A DNA stretch of 64,000 nucleotides from Isoetes taiwanensis (taxonomy: Eukaryota; Streptophyta; Lycopodiopsida; Isoetales; Isoetaceae): contig JAJEKV010000011.1 in assembly GCA_021234155.1 (NCBI GenBank), forward strand, positions 1,860,001 through 1,924,000, in the 5' to 3' direction. Under the pieces are notes generated by a model. The model was not told the origin of the DNA and ran no database searches. It saw only the letters and a program-made list of their open reading frames with translations. The translations under genes and the position numbers were made by a program. Shown here in pieces: positions 20,669 through 33,829 of this stretch (positions are counted from its first letter, which is position 1; the number at the start of each line of letters is the position of its first letter).

Positions 20669-23600
20669 CTGAAGAAATCGTCGGCATGTCAGCCAGGGCA
20701 AAAGCCTTTGATTTCTTCACCAGGGCAAAAGCCTTTGATTTCTTCCCTCTGAAGAAATCGCCGCCTACAATGTATAAATAGCTGATAGAACTCTGCCATC
20801 CTTGACTAGCTGCTCCAGCATACAGTGATGGAGGCGATTTGATTGGGCCCTAAAACCATTGTAAACAAGGTAATTCTTTTGTTGAGTTTAATTCGAAGCT
20901 TCAATTTGAGAGTTAGTTCCGTCAGAACACATATAATCCCTATGTTGGCCCAGCACTCAGTACCGTGGTTCAGCGAACCCAGTTTCCTGCCATGGCTGCG
21001 AGTTGGGATGTTGAAACACAATAGAGATCTGAATGCCCCAGTCGCCCACATGCGTAGGTGCCAGTCACCCAAATGCGCCCATTTTGCAGTTCAAAGACAC
21101 ATAAAAACCTGTTCAGGCTTATGTGCAGCCTTATTTGCGTGACGAAGTTTTCAAAGATCACAGGCATCTTAGAGCAGATATAACTTAGGGCACAAACTAG
21201 AAGCTTGAAAATTTGATGTTTCTTCATCAACGAGCATTTGGGTGTTGATTACTCCGGCATTGCTTGATTCCGGCGATTTTTCTTTTTCAAGATCCAGCAG
21301 AACAGAGGTAAGTAAGGGCAGTGATGTTTTTTCTTTATAACAGCTGTTTTTGGGAACCCTTGTTGTGAGTTTGGCCGGGCACTTCTATATACTTGAACAT
21401 GCAACGATCCTTGTGGTAGTAAATGGAACACAGTGGACGGAACTTCTTATCTACAGCTTGAGTTTAGGAGGCACAGTGACGCCGGACATTCAGAGAATGA
21501 ATCGAAAATGATTCAGTTTCAGAATAATGTGTTCTCTGGGCAGTTAGCAACCATCTTCGGGTTTTTCTCTGGGTGGTAACAACAAATCATGATGTTTCTG
21601 AGATGCCGAATTGTTATAAATGGAGAACATAGAGGGAGCTTTTCTCTCCAAAATCGTGGGCTTCCCACAAAAGGGCAAACGTTAGATTGGGCTCTAAACC
21701 ATCGATTTATAGCATCAATGCGAGACCCTTCGCTTGCCCTGGATGGGTCTACTTTTTTTGTATCAACGTCCTGAGACAAATCTGGCCGCAATAGACCATA
21801 TTCTTTAAGCCTTTTTTGGCCTATCTTGCACATAAAAGAACTGGTTGTCATACTTCTATGTGTACTATATGATAATTTTATAACAAAGTTTTGTGTGGTT
21901 AAAAAATCTAATACCATAAGAGGCGTAAACACATGTGACTGCTAATGCTCGCTGAAAAGAGAGGAGATTATTATTAAGACTGCACAAAAATCAATATGAG
22001 TGTAATAGGCCTGCATTCAATTCAATGGCTTCGTTAAATTATCTCATTATACTTTTAGAACAATGAGAATGATATTAACACGTAGTTCCTTAGTGCTTAC
22101 TCCTTTCACTGAGGAAATCCAATTGCTTTTGGTACTCTCAAGCAATTGCTAATCAAGCACATGTTGATTGTTGCCCCAAATCCAATTGCTTTTGGTACTC
22201 TCAAGCAATTGCTAATCAAGCATATCTAGATCGTTGCCCCTACATGAATAGGAGAGATAGATAAATAGTACTTTTTATGTCATGCCACATTGGCAACATC
22301 CATAGAGGAGATTAAGTTGTTGGTCCAAATATGTTCTTAACTTGCAATAGCATTAATCTGCAATAAATAATAAATATGAGCTTAGCTATAACATTATTTG
22401 TTTCTCATGCCTCATGTTCATAAAATAGGCCAAAAATTGGGTCCAGAGTGTGCTTAGATATTGTTAAGTAGCATTGCACTAGCGGAAATAGAGTATTAAG
22501 CAGATGATGTATTACTAAATGTTTATTAATAGCGGGTCCAACTATGCAAGTTTGGAACAAAGAAATGTTCGCGGCGGCCTTGGCCGCCGCGATAAATTTC
22601 TTGTAATATATAATTCTTTTTACTAAGATTCGATTCTTCTGTGCTCTTATATTATATTGACACGTAGCTATTTTTTTTCCTGGGTACAAATGGGTACAAA
22701 ATACCGGTTAGATTTTTGGGTTGAGTTTTTGAGTTTCCGGGAGAACTTCTTGAGCTGGCATAAGCATGTGCTCCACATGACCGTATTTCAATGCCCGGGT
22801 GAATTCGTGGACATTTTGGGTATAAACAGACAGCAATGAGCGATCTGATCGCAAAAGGATCAAGGCGTCAATTGGAATGATGCGAAATTAAGAAATTAAT
22901 TACTTGTGTAATCTACAGTTGCAAAATCTGATGGAATTTCTCAAATTCAAGAATCTGCCTTCTCAAATTCAAGAATCTGCCTCGGCTTTTCCACATATCT
23001 GTAGAGGCGCCTGAAGAACCCATAGCCATTTATTATTCAAATCCGGGCAACGAGAGCTGTTGGATAGGCATATTCACCCCCTATTCCTTAATCTACACTG
23101 TACGTAAAGTTCCTTGTTTGTGGGGTATGCAAATACAAAATTTGCTATACTGTATAACAAGATTCGCAAAATACTATAAGATTTCAAGCGGAATACTATA
23201 TGGTGTTGATTTCGTACGTGCAAAATACAATTATGAGGGCTCTCGCTGCCCTACGTCACCCCCCGTGTGAATATGCACCCAAACCAAAAGGGGTTTAAGG
23301 GGGATTTTAATTTAAATGTGTTGGACCCAATGGTTGTGTTAATTAATGTCAATGGTAGTTATGTGTTGGTTGTTAATGTCAATGGTTGTTATGTGTTGGG
23401 GGATTTAATTTTTATATGTTGGATGTTAATGGTTTGTGTTGCAATTTTTTTTTTGGCCCCTTCGGGGCCTTAGGGACGCCACCCCCCTCAAGTGTGAATA
23501 TGCACCCAAACCACAGGGGGTTTTAGGGGGGGATTTAATTTTTATATGTTGGATGTTAATGGTTTATGTTGCCAAAAAAAAATTTTGGCCCCTTCGGGGC

Positions 23601-24502
23601 CTTAGGAACGCCACCCCCTCCCGTGTGACAAAAGTTTTAGAATTCAAACCAGAAAAAAAAACTAGAATTCATTTGAGGCTTTATCACCTGTAGCTTTTGA
23701 ATTTGATCACAATAAAACAAATAGAACATAAAGTAAAAGTTACCATACAGATAGAGCAGATTGATCCCATTACTCTGAAAGTCATAAAGTTTGCAACACC
23801 CATACACAAACATTTTTCAACTGGAATTTAACAGCAGCCTTTGGCCTCCATGGATTCTTGTGGTGAGAAACCAAAGTGGGAAACTTTTCTGCTAGTTAGC
23901 ACAAGGATCTAGAAGCCTTGGAATTTGCTTAATAACTGCCTCAAAATCTAAAAATGCATGGTAATTTTTTGCAAGCTTCATTCGGAATGAGCCATAAAAC
24001 AATATCCAATAGCGCAATCCTGTATTAATCAGCTGGTAGGATGTGAAAGCCTACCAAACCCGGCCGAAAAATTGCTGTTTTAGCATATATAACTTAATCA
24101 AACATATCCATATCATACACTATCAAAAAGATCTCGGAGAGAGCTTTCCAACGCAATAAAAATCATCTCAAACAGAGCTCCGGATCAAAAGTTATGATAA
24201 GAAATGTGTTGCCAGTGGGGAAACTGCACTACATGCGCCCTTCAAGCCCTTCAGTGCCCATTATACACCACACACACAAAAAGAGGGCTTTTGTTGTGAG
24301 CCATTGGTTGTTGACCATTGAAAAAAAAAAGGCTAAAATGAATGGCTCAGAAATGGTGCACTCTAGATGTACGCATTAGTACATCCATTTGAATACATCA
24401 CGAAATCATAGGAAAACCTTAGTGAAAAGCGTACAAAAACACAAAAAAAAACCCCTGTTATTTTGCTATATATTGAAGGATAAAGGCAGAAGGGCATAAA
24501 TA
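20669..24502. other. Intergenic with tandem duplications and palindromes
   Basis: No convincing gene is seen. Structures: a 63-bp tandem duplication at 22115-22240 (AAATCCAATTGC...), and two related blocks at 23265-23330 and 23490-23545 starting GTGTGAATATGCACCCAAACC. Two palindromes GGCCCCTTCGGGGCC lie at 23455-23469 and 23587-23601, and a copy in opposite context lies at 18100. Confidence 0.5.
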
Positions 24503-24568
24503 GAAGAGTTTGAGATAAGGGATTAGAAAGACGAATGGAAGAGTTTGAGATAAGGGATTAGAAAGACG
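24503..24568 (+). repeat. 35-bp tandem duplication
   Basis: Two adjacent copies of a 35-bp unit containing GAGATAAGGGATTAGAAAG. It is of simple replication-slippage type. Confidence 0.75.
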
Positions 24569-24890
24569 GAAGCCCTATTGCCGGTTCCTAAGAAACCAAG
24601 TGTTCGGTTCAAAAATCATAATTTTGCATATGCTCAACAGGTCATTTCCCTGATTGTGAGGAAAAGTTATCCTGGTGTATGAACTGCCGCAATAGGCTTG
24701 CTATATAAGAATCGATACCCATGCAAATAAGCCGGCCATGTACAGCGGCAGGCACATGACTCTCTGAACCCTTATAATTTGTATTTGTTCTTGGATGATC
24801 TCAGCTCTCAAAGTTTTGTCTTTGCTATAGATACGCTCTCACAAACGTTATGCCATAGATACAGCCATGCTGCTTTTGATTGACATAAAT

Positions 24891-24962
24891 TAGAGCCTGG
24901 GATTCGAACCCAAGAAAACAAGTCTCTGCCTCCTACTCGACCTCAACAATCACCACTAGACA
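24891..24962 (-). mobile_element. tRNA-derived SINE head or tRNA relic
   Basis: The minus strand reads GTCTAGTGGTGATTG (A-box-like) and, about 35 bp on, GGGTTCGAATCCC (B box). These have the spacing of an internal Pol III promoter. The acceptor stem does not pair, so it is not a functional tRNA. It shares the TCTAGTGGT/GGTCGAG/GGTTCGAATCC pattern with 54072-54140. Confidence 0.55.
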
Positions 24963-25269
24963 ACAATGGATTTCTTCAGGCAAATAAATTGGTGATTCAC
25001 CCCAATAAATAATTTCCGGTTAAGAAAACCAGAGCAACAAGCAGATAACAGAGAACCCAATTTCTGAACCTCAGCAGGCTTCTAGAAATGATAGCAGCAC
25101 TCCAATGCAGCATCCAACTCCTTGCACTTCCGATCCAAACACGAGCTGCAGAATACAAACTCGGTGGACAGTAATCCGATTAGTCTTCACAAATCGGCTC
25201 CAACAACTTGATTTACACGGCTCACTGCAACTTTTCCTGTTGCCTCATATTTTCGGAATCAAAAGAAGG

Positions 25270-26001
25270 TGAACCCAGGCCATGTATCAATTTACTTGGA
25301 GCTGACTTTTCAGATTGCTCGAACCCTCTGTGCGGCAGCTCCTCGCATGTTTCAACTGCAATTGGATTATGAACATGCAGAAGCTTATGCCCAGATGCTC
25401 AAAGATGACTTGGCAGGCATTTTGCAGTACCCTACGCTAGAGCATTAGACAGGCCAGTTGACTGATGTCCTCAGGACTACTGCAAAAAGGTGCTTTTAGA
25501 GAAGCTGCTCTCAATGGCCTCGAAGACTACAACCTTCCAACGTAACCAGTGGTTTGATGCTAAGTGCGAGGAACATAAATGCTGGCTCTGCCAAGTCAGA
25601 GACCCTACTCTACACCCACGCACAACCAGATAATATCGTGTTTTCCTTAAGGCTAAGAAAGCCAAGTACATCGCGGCGCATCAACATAAAATGTTCTGCC
25701 TTTTGAACCGCAATCCATGGCCGTCTGACAATCTATAGGGAACATCACTCCCAAGCATTGGGGGCAATATCTGCAGTAGCTTTACGATCTTCAGGGTGCA
25801 CAAACAACATTAACCCCACAAGAAGGCCCGATATTAGAAATAATAGAGATGGCCTTCCAATCCTTGGACTGACTTATGTCTAGATAATTTAAGTAGCAGA
25901 AAATTACCATTAGCATTATCTTCTTTATACTTTTGCCCCTTTGTTCTTTAGCTCCCATGGCCAATTTGGTCTCGGTGGACGTTAAAATCTATCTATCTAT
26001 C
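25270..26001 (+). mobile_element. Decayed LINE fragment with (ATCT)n tail
   Basis: Plus-strand frames include QWFDAKCEEHK and FLKAKKAKYIAAH, which match the segment between endonuclease and RT in the LINEs at 47-50 kb (WWDLECKEARS...) and 56-61 kb (PWFDVDCKALK, FLKAKKGRYMA). The fragment then jumps to the 3' end motif TTTGGTCTCGGTGGACGTT followed by (ATCT)n at about 25989-26001. The RT itself is deleted. There are many stops. Confidence 0.7.
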
Positions 26002-29000
26002 CAAGGGTTTGCCCGTTGTTCGGGCAACCCAAAAAAAGTATGCAAACAACACTCTTACGACATCTCAGTGCACAATATCTTGCTTTCCCGTAATCTTAGG
26101 GACCTTGAAATTTCCTACAGTTTTAGGTCCTCCCTTTTTTTAAGGGTAACTTTTGGTTCTCAATTTTTGGTGGCGCGGCCAGGGTTTATCTGATAGCAAA
26201 AATCTGCACTCAGGTTTAATACCATCGCAGAGAACAGAGCTTCCACCTACAATCTCCGGAACAGAGCTTTATCTACAATTGCCAGAACAGAGTTTCACTG
26301 TAAAGATCTCATTGGAACAGCTCCAGAACAAGGCCTGTTAAACTAAGTACATATTTTTCCCATTTTCGAAGGCTTTCGGCCAGTTTTGGATCTTAAAATA
26401 AAAGACCAGTCGATTTTAGCTGTAAACTGTTTGTCAGAGAGATGAAGCACACAAGGTCGCTTATAGTATTCTTTAAGGTGCGGCTATAGTGAAGAATCAA
26501 CAGACATAAGCTCGGTCCTTTTAAAATGCGGCTATAGTAAAGAATTGACAGCCACAAGCTCCATCTCTGCATTTTGTCTACAGATTACTTACCTAGTTTA
26601 ATGCTAAAAAATCCATAATTAGATGGATCTGGCCAAAGAAGAAAAGAAAATCTTGTATCACAGATCAAGAACAAGAATAAGGACGAATTTTTTGTACGGA
26701 AAAATGTTGAAGCTTAACTCAAGTTAAGGAAATTTCAAGTCCCATAACCCCGTCGCCAGGCCAGTTTCTTCCGGAACCCCCCTGCTCTCAAAAGTTCTTA
26801 CTTCCAAAAAAACTGCAACTGCAAGCATAAAGAAGGCATTTTTACTGATTAAACAAAATCTAAGGCCCTTTTCCCAGAGCAGTTATAACGGTCACATTTT
26901 TTTAAGACATCCTTTTGGGCCCTATGTCATACATAAGACATGTCTTAGAAAGTTCAGTTTTCCATTACTTTAATATAAGACACGTCTTATTGATATAAGA
27001 CACACCTTATATTCACAGTTTTCCACTACACAATAAAAAAACATGTCTTATTATTAAATTCAAGATAGAAAACCACTATTTGACAGAAAGAAGATGCGAG
27101 GGAATTGGAAGACTACTATTGTTGATAAAAAGAGAAGTGAACATAAATTTCAAGATGACAGAAAGAAGATGCAAGGGAATTGGAAGACTACTATTGTTAA
27201 TAAAAAGAGAAGCCAACATAAATTTCAAGTAGTTTGGAATTGAAATCAAAATATAATCTACAATAGTTGTACAATCTACAATCTACAATCTACATCCTGT
27301 TGCAGGAAACATGTTAACATTACTTGAATAAAACTTGAACAACTTGGCAGCTTCATATAAAAACCGTAGTTCTTTGTCGTAGAAGTTCTGTATCTAATAC
27401 AGTATTATCATAAAAGTTCATATCTTTCCAGTTCATAGCTGTATCATAGAACTTCTATATCAGATTAGGAGAGGATCATTGGGATCTTCAGTAGCCTAAA
27501 ACCGAGTTTTTGAAACCCTACGACAGCTAATTTACTAAGCTTGAGCAAAAAAACCGTCAATTACTTTCTGATCTGCAATAGAGATCTGCAGCGAGCAATC
27601 TGTAATAGCAATCTAGTGATCTGATGCCCACTGTCTGTTGGTGTTTCCAATTCGAAGCGAGGCTCGTTGGTGTTTCAAGTTCAATTGAAATCCAGTCGAT
27701 CTATCTCTGCTTCTACTTTTCATTCTTTTTGCCGACACCAGTAGAAAGCGACAGAGAAGGTCGCTGATAAGATAGAAATCGCTGCCTTATTTTGTTGGGA
27801 GGGGGGTCTCCTGAATAAAATGTGGCTCTAAAGTTTATGATATCTATTTAAGACACATCTTAAAACAAGGTGCTGCACACGGAGGGTTGTCCTCCATGGC
27901 CGGAGGGTGAAGTGTCTTAAATCAAACTTCAAAGTCGTGTTTTCACAATCAAACAAAACTGCTACTTGAAAACAATAAAGTATTTGATACCATGACTCTA
28001 TGAGGATTGGCCTGAAGAGATATTTGGTGCTCAGCATGGAACAAGGATGGTAGAAGCATAAGGACGAGTCTAATAGGGGAGAGTATGGAAATACATGTTT
28101 CGTCAGCATAGAAATGAGAGAACTCCTTGAAGACCTCTAATCGATTTTTTGTCACAGATGGCTTCAAACATCTGAGGAGCAAGTTTTGTAGAGTAGTAAA
28201 GCATTGACGCATAGCCTAACTCCAAACTGCGCAAGAAGAAGTAAAACCCAATGATTGCGGACTCGAAATGCAAGATCGGGATCAATGCAAGGACCAAGAA
28301 TCTCCATCTCCATAGCTAAATATAGATCTCTCTCTTTCTCCCTCCCTCCCTTTCTCCTTCCTGCCCTAGGAATGATAGCGATATATAAGCATTGATGCAG
28401 GGGTCCGGTGGAATTTGTATGTTTTAGGTTTGGACCAGTGAACATACGTTGCATTGTGTGGTCTTGATGAAGGAGTTATGTTGGTGATGATTATGGGTGT
28501 TTGTTTATGCATGCTTTGTTTTAATGATTTTGTTTCATGTAGTTAATGCTTGATTTGAATTCTAGAATTTGGAGTTTGCAGACAATGAGTGAAAGTGAGG
28601 CGTATTTACATTTCTTTCTCCATATGAATAAGTTGGCTTGCCATTGATAAGGCCAATTCAAAAAAAAAGTGGGAGGCATTTTCAACATGCTATATTTCGA
28701 CAATCTCAACAATAAAAGATAACAACCATTCAATATTTTTTGGAAGTGGGATAATCTTATAACTTAACTAAGAAGTCATTAGAGCATAGTTGAGATGCCA
28801 AAAGTACTACTATGCGCTGCATGTTTATACGGGAAGTAGAGGTTTGAACATGGTCTACAGATGTGGTCTTATTTTCAAAAGAATGTTTGGATTATGATAA
28901 AATATGAAATATTCTATCATCATTAGAGTTGCTGGTAATTTGGATAATTGTGCTTCTATAATTTCTATTTGACACTGATAACTACTTTGCTCAAAACCGG

Positions 29001-29023
29001 CACTCAATTATAGCCATAGCGGA
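26002..29023. other. Intergenic
   Basis: No gene is recognised. A 75-bp tandem duplication lies at 27081-27229 (TGACAGAAAGAAGATGC...). Palindromes TAAGACATGTCTTA and ATAAGACACGTCTTAT cluster near 26934-26990, with related AAGACACATCTTAA near 27850 and GTGTCTTAA near 27912, possibly a MITE. Confidence 0.45.
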
Positions 29024-29870
29024 AATCTTTCTTCCGCCCGGTTCTGCTCTAGATTTCTGTCCTAATACACGGTGCAGAGGGTTATAAACAGAGCAGTCAG
29101 TGCATAACTCAAATGAATTATCACAATTCACGGAAATGTGGAATATGGGTCATCGGCAGCCTCGCCACAATGCTTTCAATGGCTTTCATGTCACGGCATG
29201 ATTTAGCAGAGTGCGAAAACACAGGCTGCAAATTATCATCCTTTTGTTTCGACTCGACTCTGTACATCAGAAGCAATCCAAGCACTAAGCGGCCACTCTT
29301 TTTGCCCTGCCTTATGGATTTTATTTTCCCTTCTTTGGCTCTGTTCTTCCACATCACCGCTTTATTTGGGCAACACAAACACAGTATTCTTGGCTTTGCG
29401 AATCCACAGGTCCCCTCTCTCTCCTTACTCATATGTCTGCAGATTGACTGAAGCTTTCCCGGCCCTGTGTGCACAGCTTGGAAATCCGGCAAAGAACGCC
29501 CAAAGGCTTCCATAGATCTTCGCTATAGGCGACCTCTTGCCATGCAGTGCAGGCGCAGGCGCAGGCCGTCATGGCGTATTATTCAAGCAAGGAGTATTAT
29601 TCAAGCAAGGATTTACCTGCGGGATTTTCGAAAGATGTTCCGATGGAGTTTTAAGTCCTCGAACTCCACCACAGATGCAGAGATGCAGATTCCACAGGAT
29701 CTGGCAATGGCTTCTTGTACTGCAAAACAAGACCGGACCATTTCTGTTCTTACCGAGATCATAGATTTGATCATAGTAGGTACGCAGTGGGATTTTTCTT
29801 TCAAGCAAGAAGATAGATCCTGCATCAAGAATGTGGGCTTTTAGATCTGCAAGGAAATGGCAATATCGCC

Positions 29871-30164
29871 ATGGCGGGCTCTGCGACAAGCTCTAGATAT
29901 GAAGCTTCCGTTTCATTTATCAAAAGTTTGAGATCTTTAGCTCAAGAAAGCGAAAGCGAAAAGCTGAGGATGGTTGAAGAAGGATTGCCTGCGAAGCTTG
30001 TTTCCACGCCTATTTCCGGTGAAAGTAGTAAAGCTAATCCGTCAATCAGAGACGCCAAGGCTTGTAAAGGCATAAAAGCTCTGTTAGGTTTGTGCCTTTC
30101 AAAAGAAAACAGAGGCGTAGATGTGAAGGCCGGAGCTGTGGAAGCTGTGAAAACAGAGGCGTAG
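29871..30164 (+). pseudogene. ARM-repeat/U-box E3 ligase-like fragment, copy A
   Basis: A 97-residue frame begins MAGSATSSRYEASVSFIKSL and contains KIRMVEEGLPA-type and IKALLGLCLSKENRG-VDVKAGAVEAV segments. This resembles the armadillo region of plant U-box proteins of the CMPG1/PUB20 type, which have ALxxLCLxKxNRxxAVxAGAV. A 38-bp internal duplication (GTGAAGGCCGGAGCTGTG) truncates it at TAG. No U-box is visible upstream. It is probably a relic exon; the family call is moderate. Confidence 0.45.
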
Positions 30165-30554
30165 CTGTGAAGGCCGGAGCTGTGGTAAGCATGATTTTAA
30201 GCATTTCTGATCGCGAAACAGAGTATGCTGCCGAAAGAAAAAGCTATGGCATACCTGTGCCTTTTTCGATCTAAGGAGAGATTAACAGAGCCGGAGAAGC
30301 AATACTGCGGCTTCAACAACGGCGCTCTTCAACAACGGCTTCGCCATAGCCAGCCACGATTTCGTGAGTGTACCAAATTTCTTCTTCTCAAAAGGTATGT
30401 ACCAAATCTCCCCCCTTTTTAATTTGAAATTTCGCAAAATCTCCCCCCGTTTTCAATTTCAAATTTCTAACTTAAGAGGTGGGAGAAAAAAAAAGCCAAA
30501 TATTAAGAGAAAAAAGCAGAATAATAATAGAGTGTACGTAAGAAAAAAAATACG

Positions 30555-30917
30555 AACAAAGGGCATTTCACCTTGGTTCCGGTTGGCTCCTATGGTCGAT
30601 ATGGGAGCGTCGCAGACACCACATCTTTCAGGGCATTTATTCATCTGCACACAGTGTTATTACAGTGGCCCAGAAAAAGATATTGACAACTTACGAGTGT
30701 TCTTCCCTTGACTCAGAACTGGTGGATCGCATCTGGATTCAGTACCTCCGAATTGATTCTTATCATTAGTCTCCTATTCTGGAGTAAGTACATTGTGCTC
30801 CAGGCTCGTGCTCCTGTGGCATCTTTGTGTGCTTACACAGTTAGATGAGACATGTAAATTTTGTACTTTTTCTCTGATTAATAAACTTTTTGGCTTTCGT
30901 CCTTCAAAAAAAAAAAA
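30555..30917 (+). mobile_element. Poly-A retroposon insertion with target-site duplication
   Basis: This segment is absent from copy B of the repeat. It is flanked by AG-poly(A)-TACG on both sides (30541-30554 and 30918-30932), a roughly 14-15 bp target-site duplication, and ends in poly-A after AATAAACTTTTTGGC...CCTTC. The tail resembles the L1 3' end at 45.55 kb (AATAAA...TCCTTCAAAAAA). It is a 5'-truncated LINE or a SINE, inserted after the duplication. Confidence 0.8.
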
Positions 30918-31229
30918 AGAAAAAAAAATACGGATAGTGGACAATGGGTTATTTTTCTAAGGTTAATGGGTTATTTTTCTAAGGTTAATGGGAAAAAAAA
31001 GCTGGTTACATTAATATATTATAAACACACCATTAATTGGGCTATAATTTTATTAGTGTCGCCCATGTAAATATTTGAATTTTTGTCACAAATTGATAGC
31101 ATGGTTGTGTTTATATGTGTGCTTGTATAATCATACTTTAGACCTTAGGTAAAAATTTAACTTTGTGAAGATCATGATATAATTTACACCTTGTTTAACC
31201 CATTTTGAAGGTTCTTGACACAAAATGGG

Positions 31230-32016
31230 TCCCTGACTTTGGCCAGCTCACACCTTCGGGTCTCTTGCTGTGCTGGGGTCAAGTCCCGGTCAACGTACAG
31301 AGCCGTCCCCTTCAACTTCCGGCCCTGACGCAGGATGGCCACCCGCTCTGGCACGCTCTCAACTGTGAAGATGACCACCCGGGGGCGATCAGGGCGCTGA
31401 ATTCCATGACGACTCGCCTTTCCAATGGTCACAGGTGCTGGGAACATCATTCGGTCTAAGATCTGTGTCTAGAGTCAGGAAGTGAGATGTTCTCTCGACT
31501 CCTTCGTCAGGCCTCGCACTACCACATTGCGGCTCCTGCGTCTCTGTTCCTGGAGTTCGGCGGGGGCCGCACCAGGTGTTGGTTGAGGTGGGTGAGGCAT
31601 AGGTTGTGGCCGGCGCCAGGGTGGTGGCGGCCCGGCGTGATCTGATGTGTCCGCAGCATGTGTTCCAGGTTGACGTCTTGTAGGTTGGTGGGTTCGCGGG
31701 GTTGGTATGTTCTTTGCTGTGGTTTCTGTTCTCCGGAGTCTGGAGCCCAGCTCTTGCAGGACGTTGTCATGTCTTGCCATCTCCCGCGTGCAATAGCGGA
31801 GTTGCTCATGTGCCTCGGCATGGAGTAAGTACAAGAAGAGCGATACTAGGGTACCCTTGCCCAAACATGAGCGAGCACCCACACAGCACATGTACCTATC
31901 TACGACTCATGGGATAAATCTGCCAATGCTATCTACAATGAAAAGGGTCCTTTCACAAACGGCTGCCTTAAACTGCTCCTTCCGAGGAGACGCCAGATAA
32001 GAAGAAGAAGAAGAAG
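31230..32016 (-). mobile_element. LINE ORF1 fragment
   Basis: On the minus strand a helical N-terminal part is followed by a Pro/Arg-rich linker, RRRSRNVVVRGL, and then VVIFTVESVPERVAIL and LKGTALYVDRDLTPAQQ. This is the RNA-binding part of a LINE ORF1 protein, as also seen at 47.1 and 57.6 kb. The frame changes near 31460. The fragment is cut in mid-ORF at 31230, at the exact end of the direct repeat, so the junction is a rearrangement break. An (AAG)n run (about 32001-32015) marks the other end. Confidence 0.75.
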
Positions 32017-33829
32017 AATCTTTCTTTCGCCCGGTTCTGCTCTAGATTTCTGTCCTAATACATGGTGCAGAGGGTTATAAACAGAGCAGTCAGTGCATGA
32101 TAACTCAAATGAATTATCACAATCTCACGGAAATGTGGAATATGGGTCATCGGCAGCCTCGCCACAACGCTTTCAATGGCTTTCATGTCACGGCATGATT
32201 TAGCAGAGTGCGAAAACACAGGCTGCAAATTATCATCCTTTTGTTTCGACTCGACTCTGTACATCAGAAGCAATCCAAGCACTAAGCGACCACTCCTTTT
32301 GCCCTGCCTTATGGATTTTATTTTCCCTTCTTTGGCTCTGTTCTTCCACATCACCGCTTTATTTGGGCAACACAAACACAGTATTCTTGGCTTTGCGAAT
32401 TCACAGGTCCCCTCTCTCTCCTTACTCAAATGTCTGCAGATTGACTGAAGCTTTCCCGGCCCTGTGTGCACAGCTTGGAAATCCGGCAAAGAACGCCCAA
32501 AGGCTTCCATAGATCTTCGCTGTAGGCGACCTCTTGCCATGCAGTGCAGGCGCAGGCGCAGGCCGTCATGGCGTATTATTCAAGCAAGGAGTATTATTCA
32601 AGCAAGGATTTACCTGCAGGATTTTCGGAAGATGTTCCGATGGAGTTCTAAGTCCTCGAACTCCACCACAGATGCAGAGATGCAGATTCCACAGGATCTG
32701 GCAATGGCTTCTTGTACTGCAAAACAAGACCGGACCATTTCTGTTCTTACCGAGATCATAGATTTGATCATAGTAGGTACGCAGTGGATTTTTCTTTCAA
32801 GCAAGAAGATAGATCCTGCATCAAGAATGTGGGCTTTTAGATCTACAAGGAAATTGGCAATATCGCCATGGCGGGCTCTGCGACAAGCTCTAGATATGAA
32901 GCTTCCGTTTCATTTATCAAAAGTTTGAGATCTTTAGCTCAAGAAAGCGCAAGCGAAAAGCTGAGGATGGTTGAAGAAGGATTGTCTGCGAAGCTTGTTT
33001 CCACGCCTATTTTCGGTGAAAGTAGTATAGCTAATCCGTCAATCAGAGACGCCAAGGCTTGTAAAGGCATAAAAGCTCTGTTAGGTTTGTGCCTTTCAAA
33101 AGAAAACAGAGGCATAGATGTGAAGGCCGGAGCTGTGGAAGCCGTGAAAACAGAGGCGTAGCTGTGAAGGCCGGAGCTATGGTAAGCATGAATTTAAGCA
33201 TTTCTGATCGCGAAACAGAGTATGCTGCCGAAAACCTGTGCCTTTTTTGATCTAAGGAGAGATTAACAGAGCCGGAGAAGCAATACTGCGGCTTCAACAA
33301 CGACGCTCTTCAACAACGGCTTCGCCATAGCCAGCCACGATTTCGTAAGTGTACCAAATTTCTTCTTCTCAAAAGGTATGCACCAAATCTCCCCCCTTTT
33401 TAATTTCAAATTTCGAAAATCTCCCCCCGTTTTCAATTTCAAATTTCTAACTTAAGAGGTGGGAGAAAAAAAAAGCCAAATATTAAGAGAAAAAAGCAAA
33501 ATAATAATAGAGTGTACGTAAAAAAAAATACGGATATTGGACAATGGGTTATTTTTCTAAGGTTAATGGGTTATTTTTCTAAGGTTAATGGGAAAAAAAA
33601 GCTGGTTACATTAATATATTATAAACATACCATTAATTGGGCTATAATTTTATTAGTGTCGCCCATGTAAATATTTGAATTTTTGTCGCAAATTGATAGC
33701 ATGGTTGTGTTTATATGTGTGCTTGTATAATCATACTTTAGACCTTAGGTAAAAATTTAACTTTGTGAAGATCATGATATAATTTACACCTTGTTTAACC
33801 CATTTTGAAGGTTCTTGACACAAAATGGG
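32017..33829 (+). repeat. Large direct repeat, copy B
   Basis: This is the second copy of 29024-31229 without the 363-bp retroposon. It shares the same end point ACAAAATGGG, after which copies diverge (GACAAGTAC here, TCCCTGACT in A). Confidence 0.9.
32868..33161 (+). pseudogene. ARM-repeat/U-box E3 ligase-like fragment, copy B
   Basis: This is the same 97-residue frame as at 29871-30164 with a few substitutions (QESAS for QESES, GLSAKL for GLPAKL, GIDVKAG for GVDVKAG). The same internal duplication and stop are present, so truncation preceded the segmental duplication. Confidence 0.45.

Larger units (their letters stand above)
29024..31229 (+). repeat. Large direct repeat, copy A
   Basis: It starts AATCTTTCTTCCGCCC, ends ACAAAATGGG, and matches 32017-33829 throughout with few differences. 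Copy A carries an extra 363-bp insertion (30555-30917). The right boundary abuts a LINE ORF1 fragment. The repeat contains an ARM-like coding fragment (29871-30164) and a conserved AT-rich tail. Confidence 0.9.

Noticed and set aside
29121-29513. 130-codon minus frame, also open as 161 codons in copy B (32055-32540)
   Set aside because: Openness in both copies follows from recent duplication. No domain was recognised, and the opposite strand is equally open.
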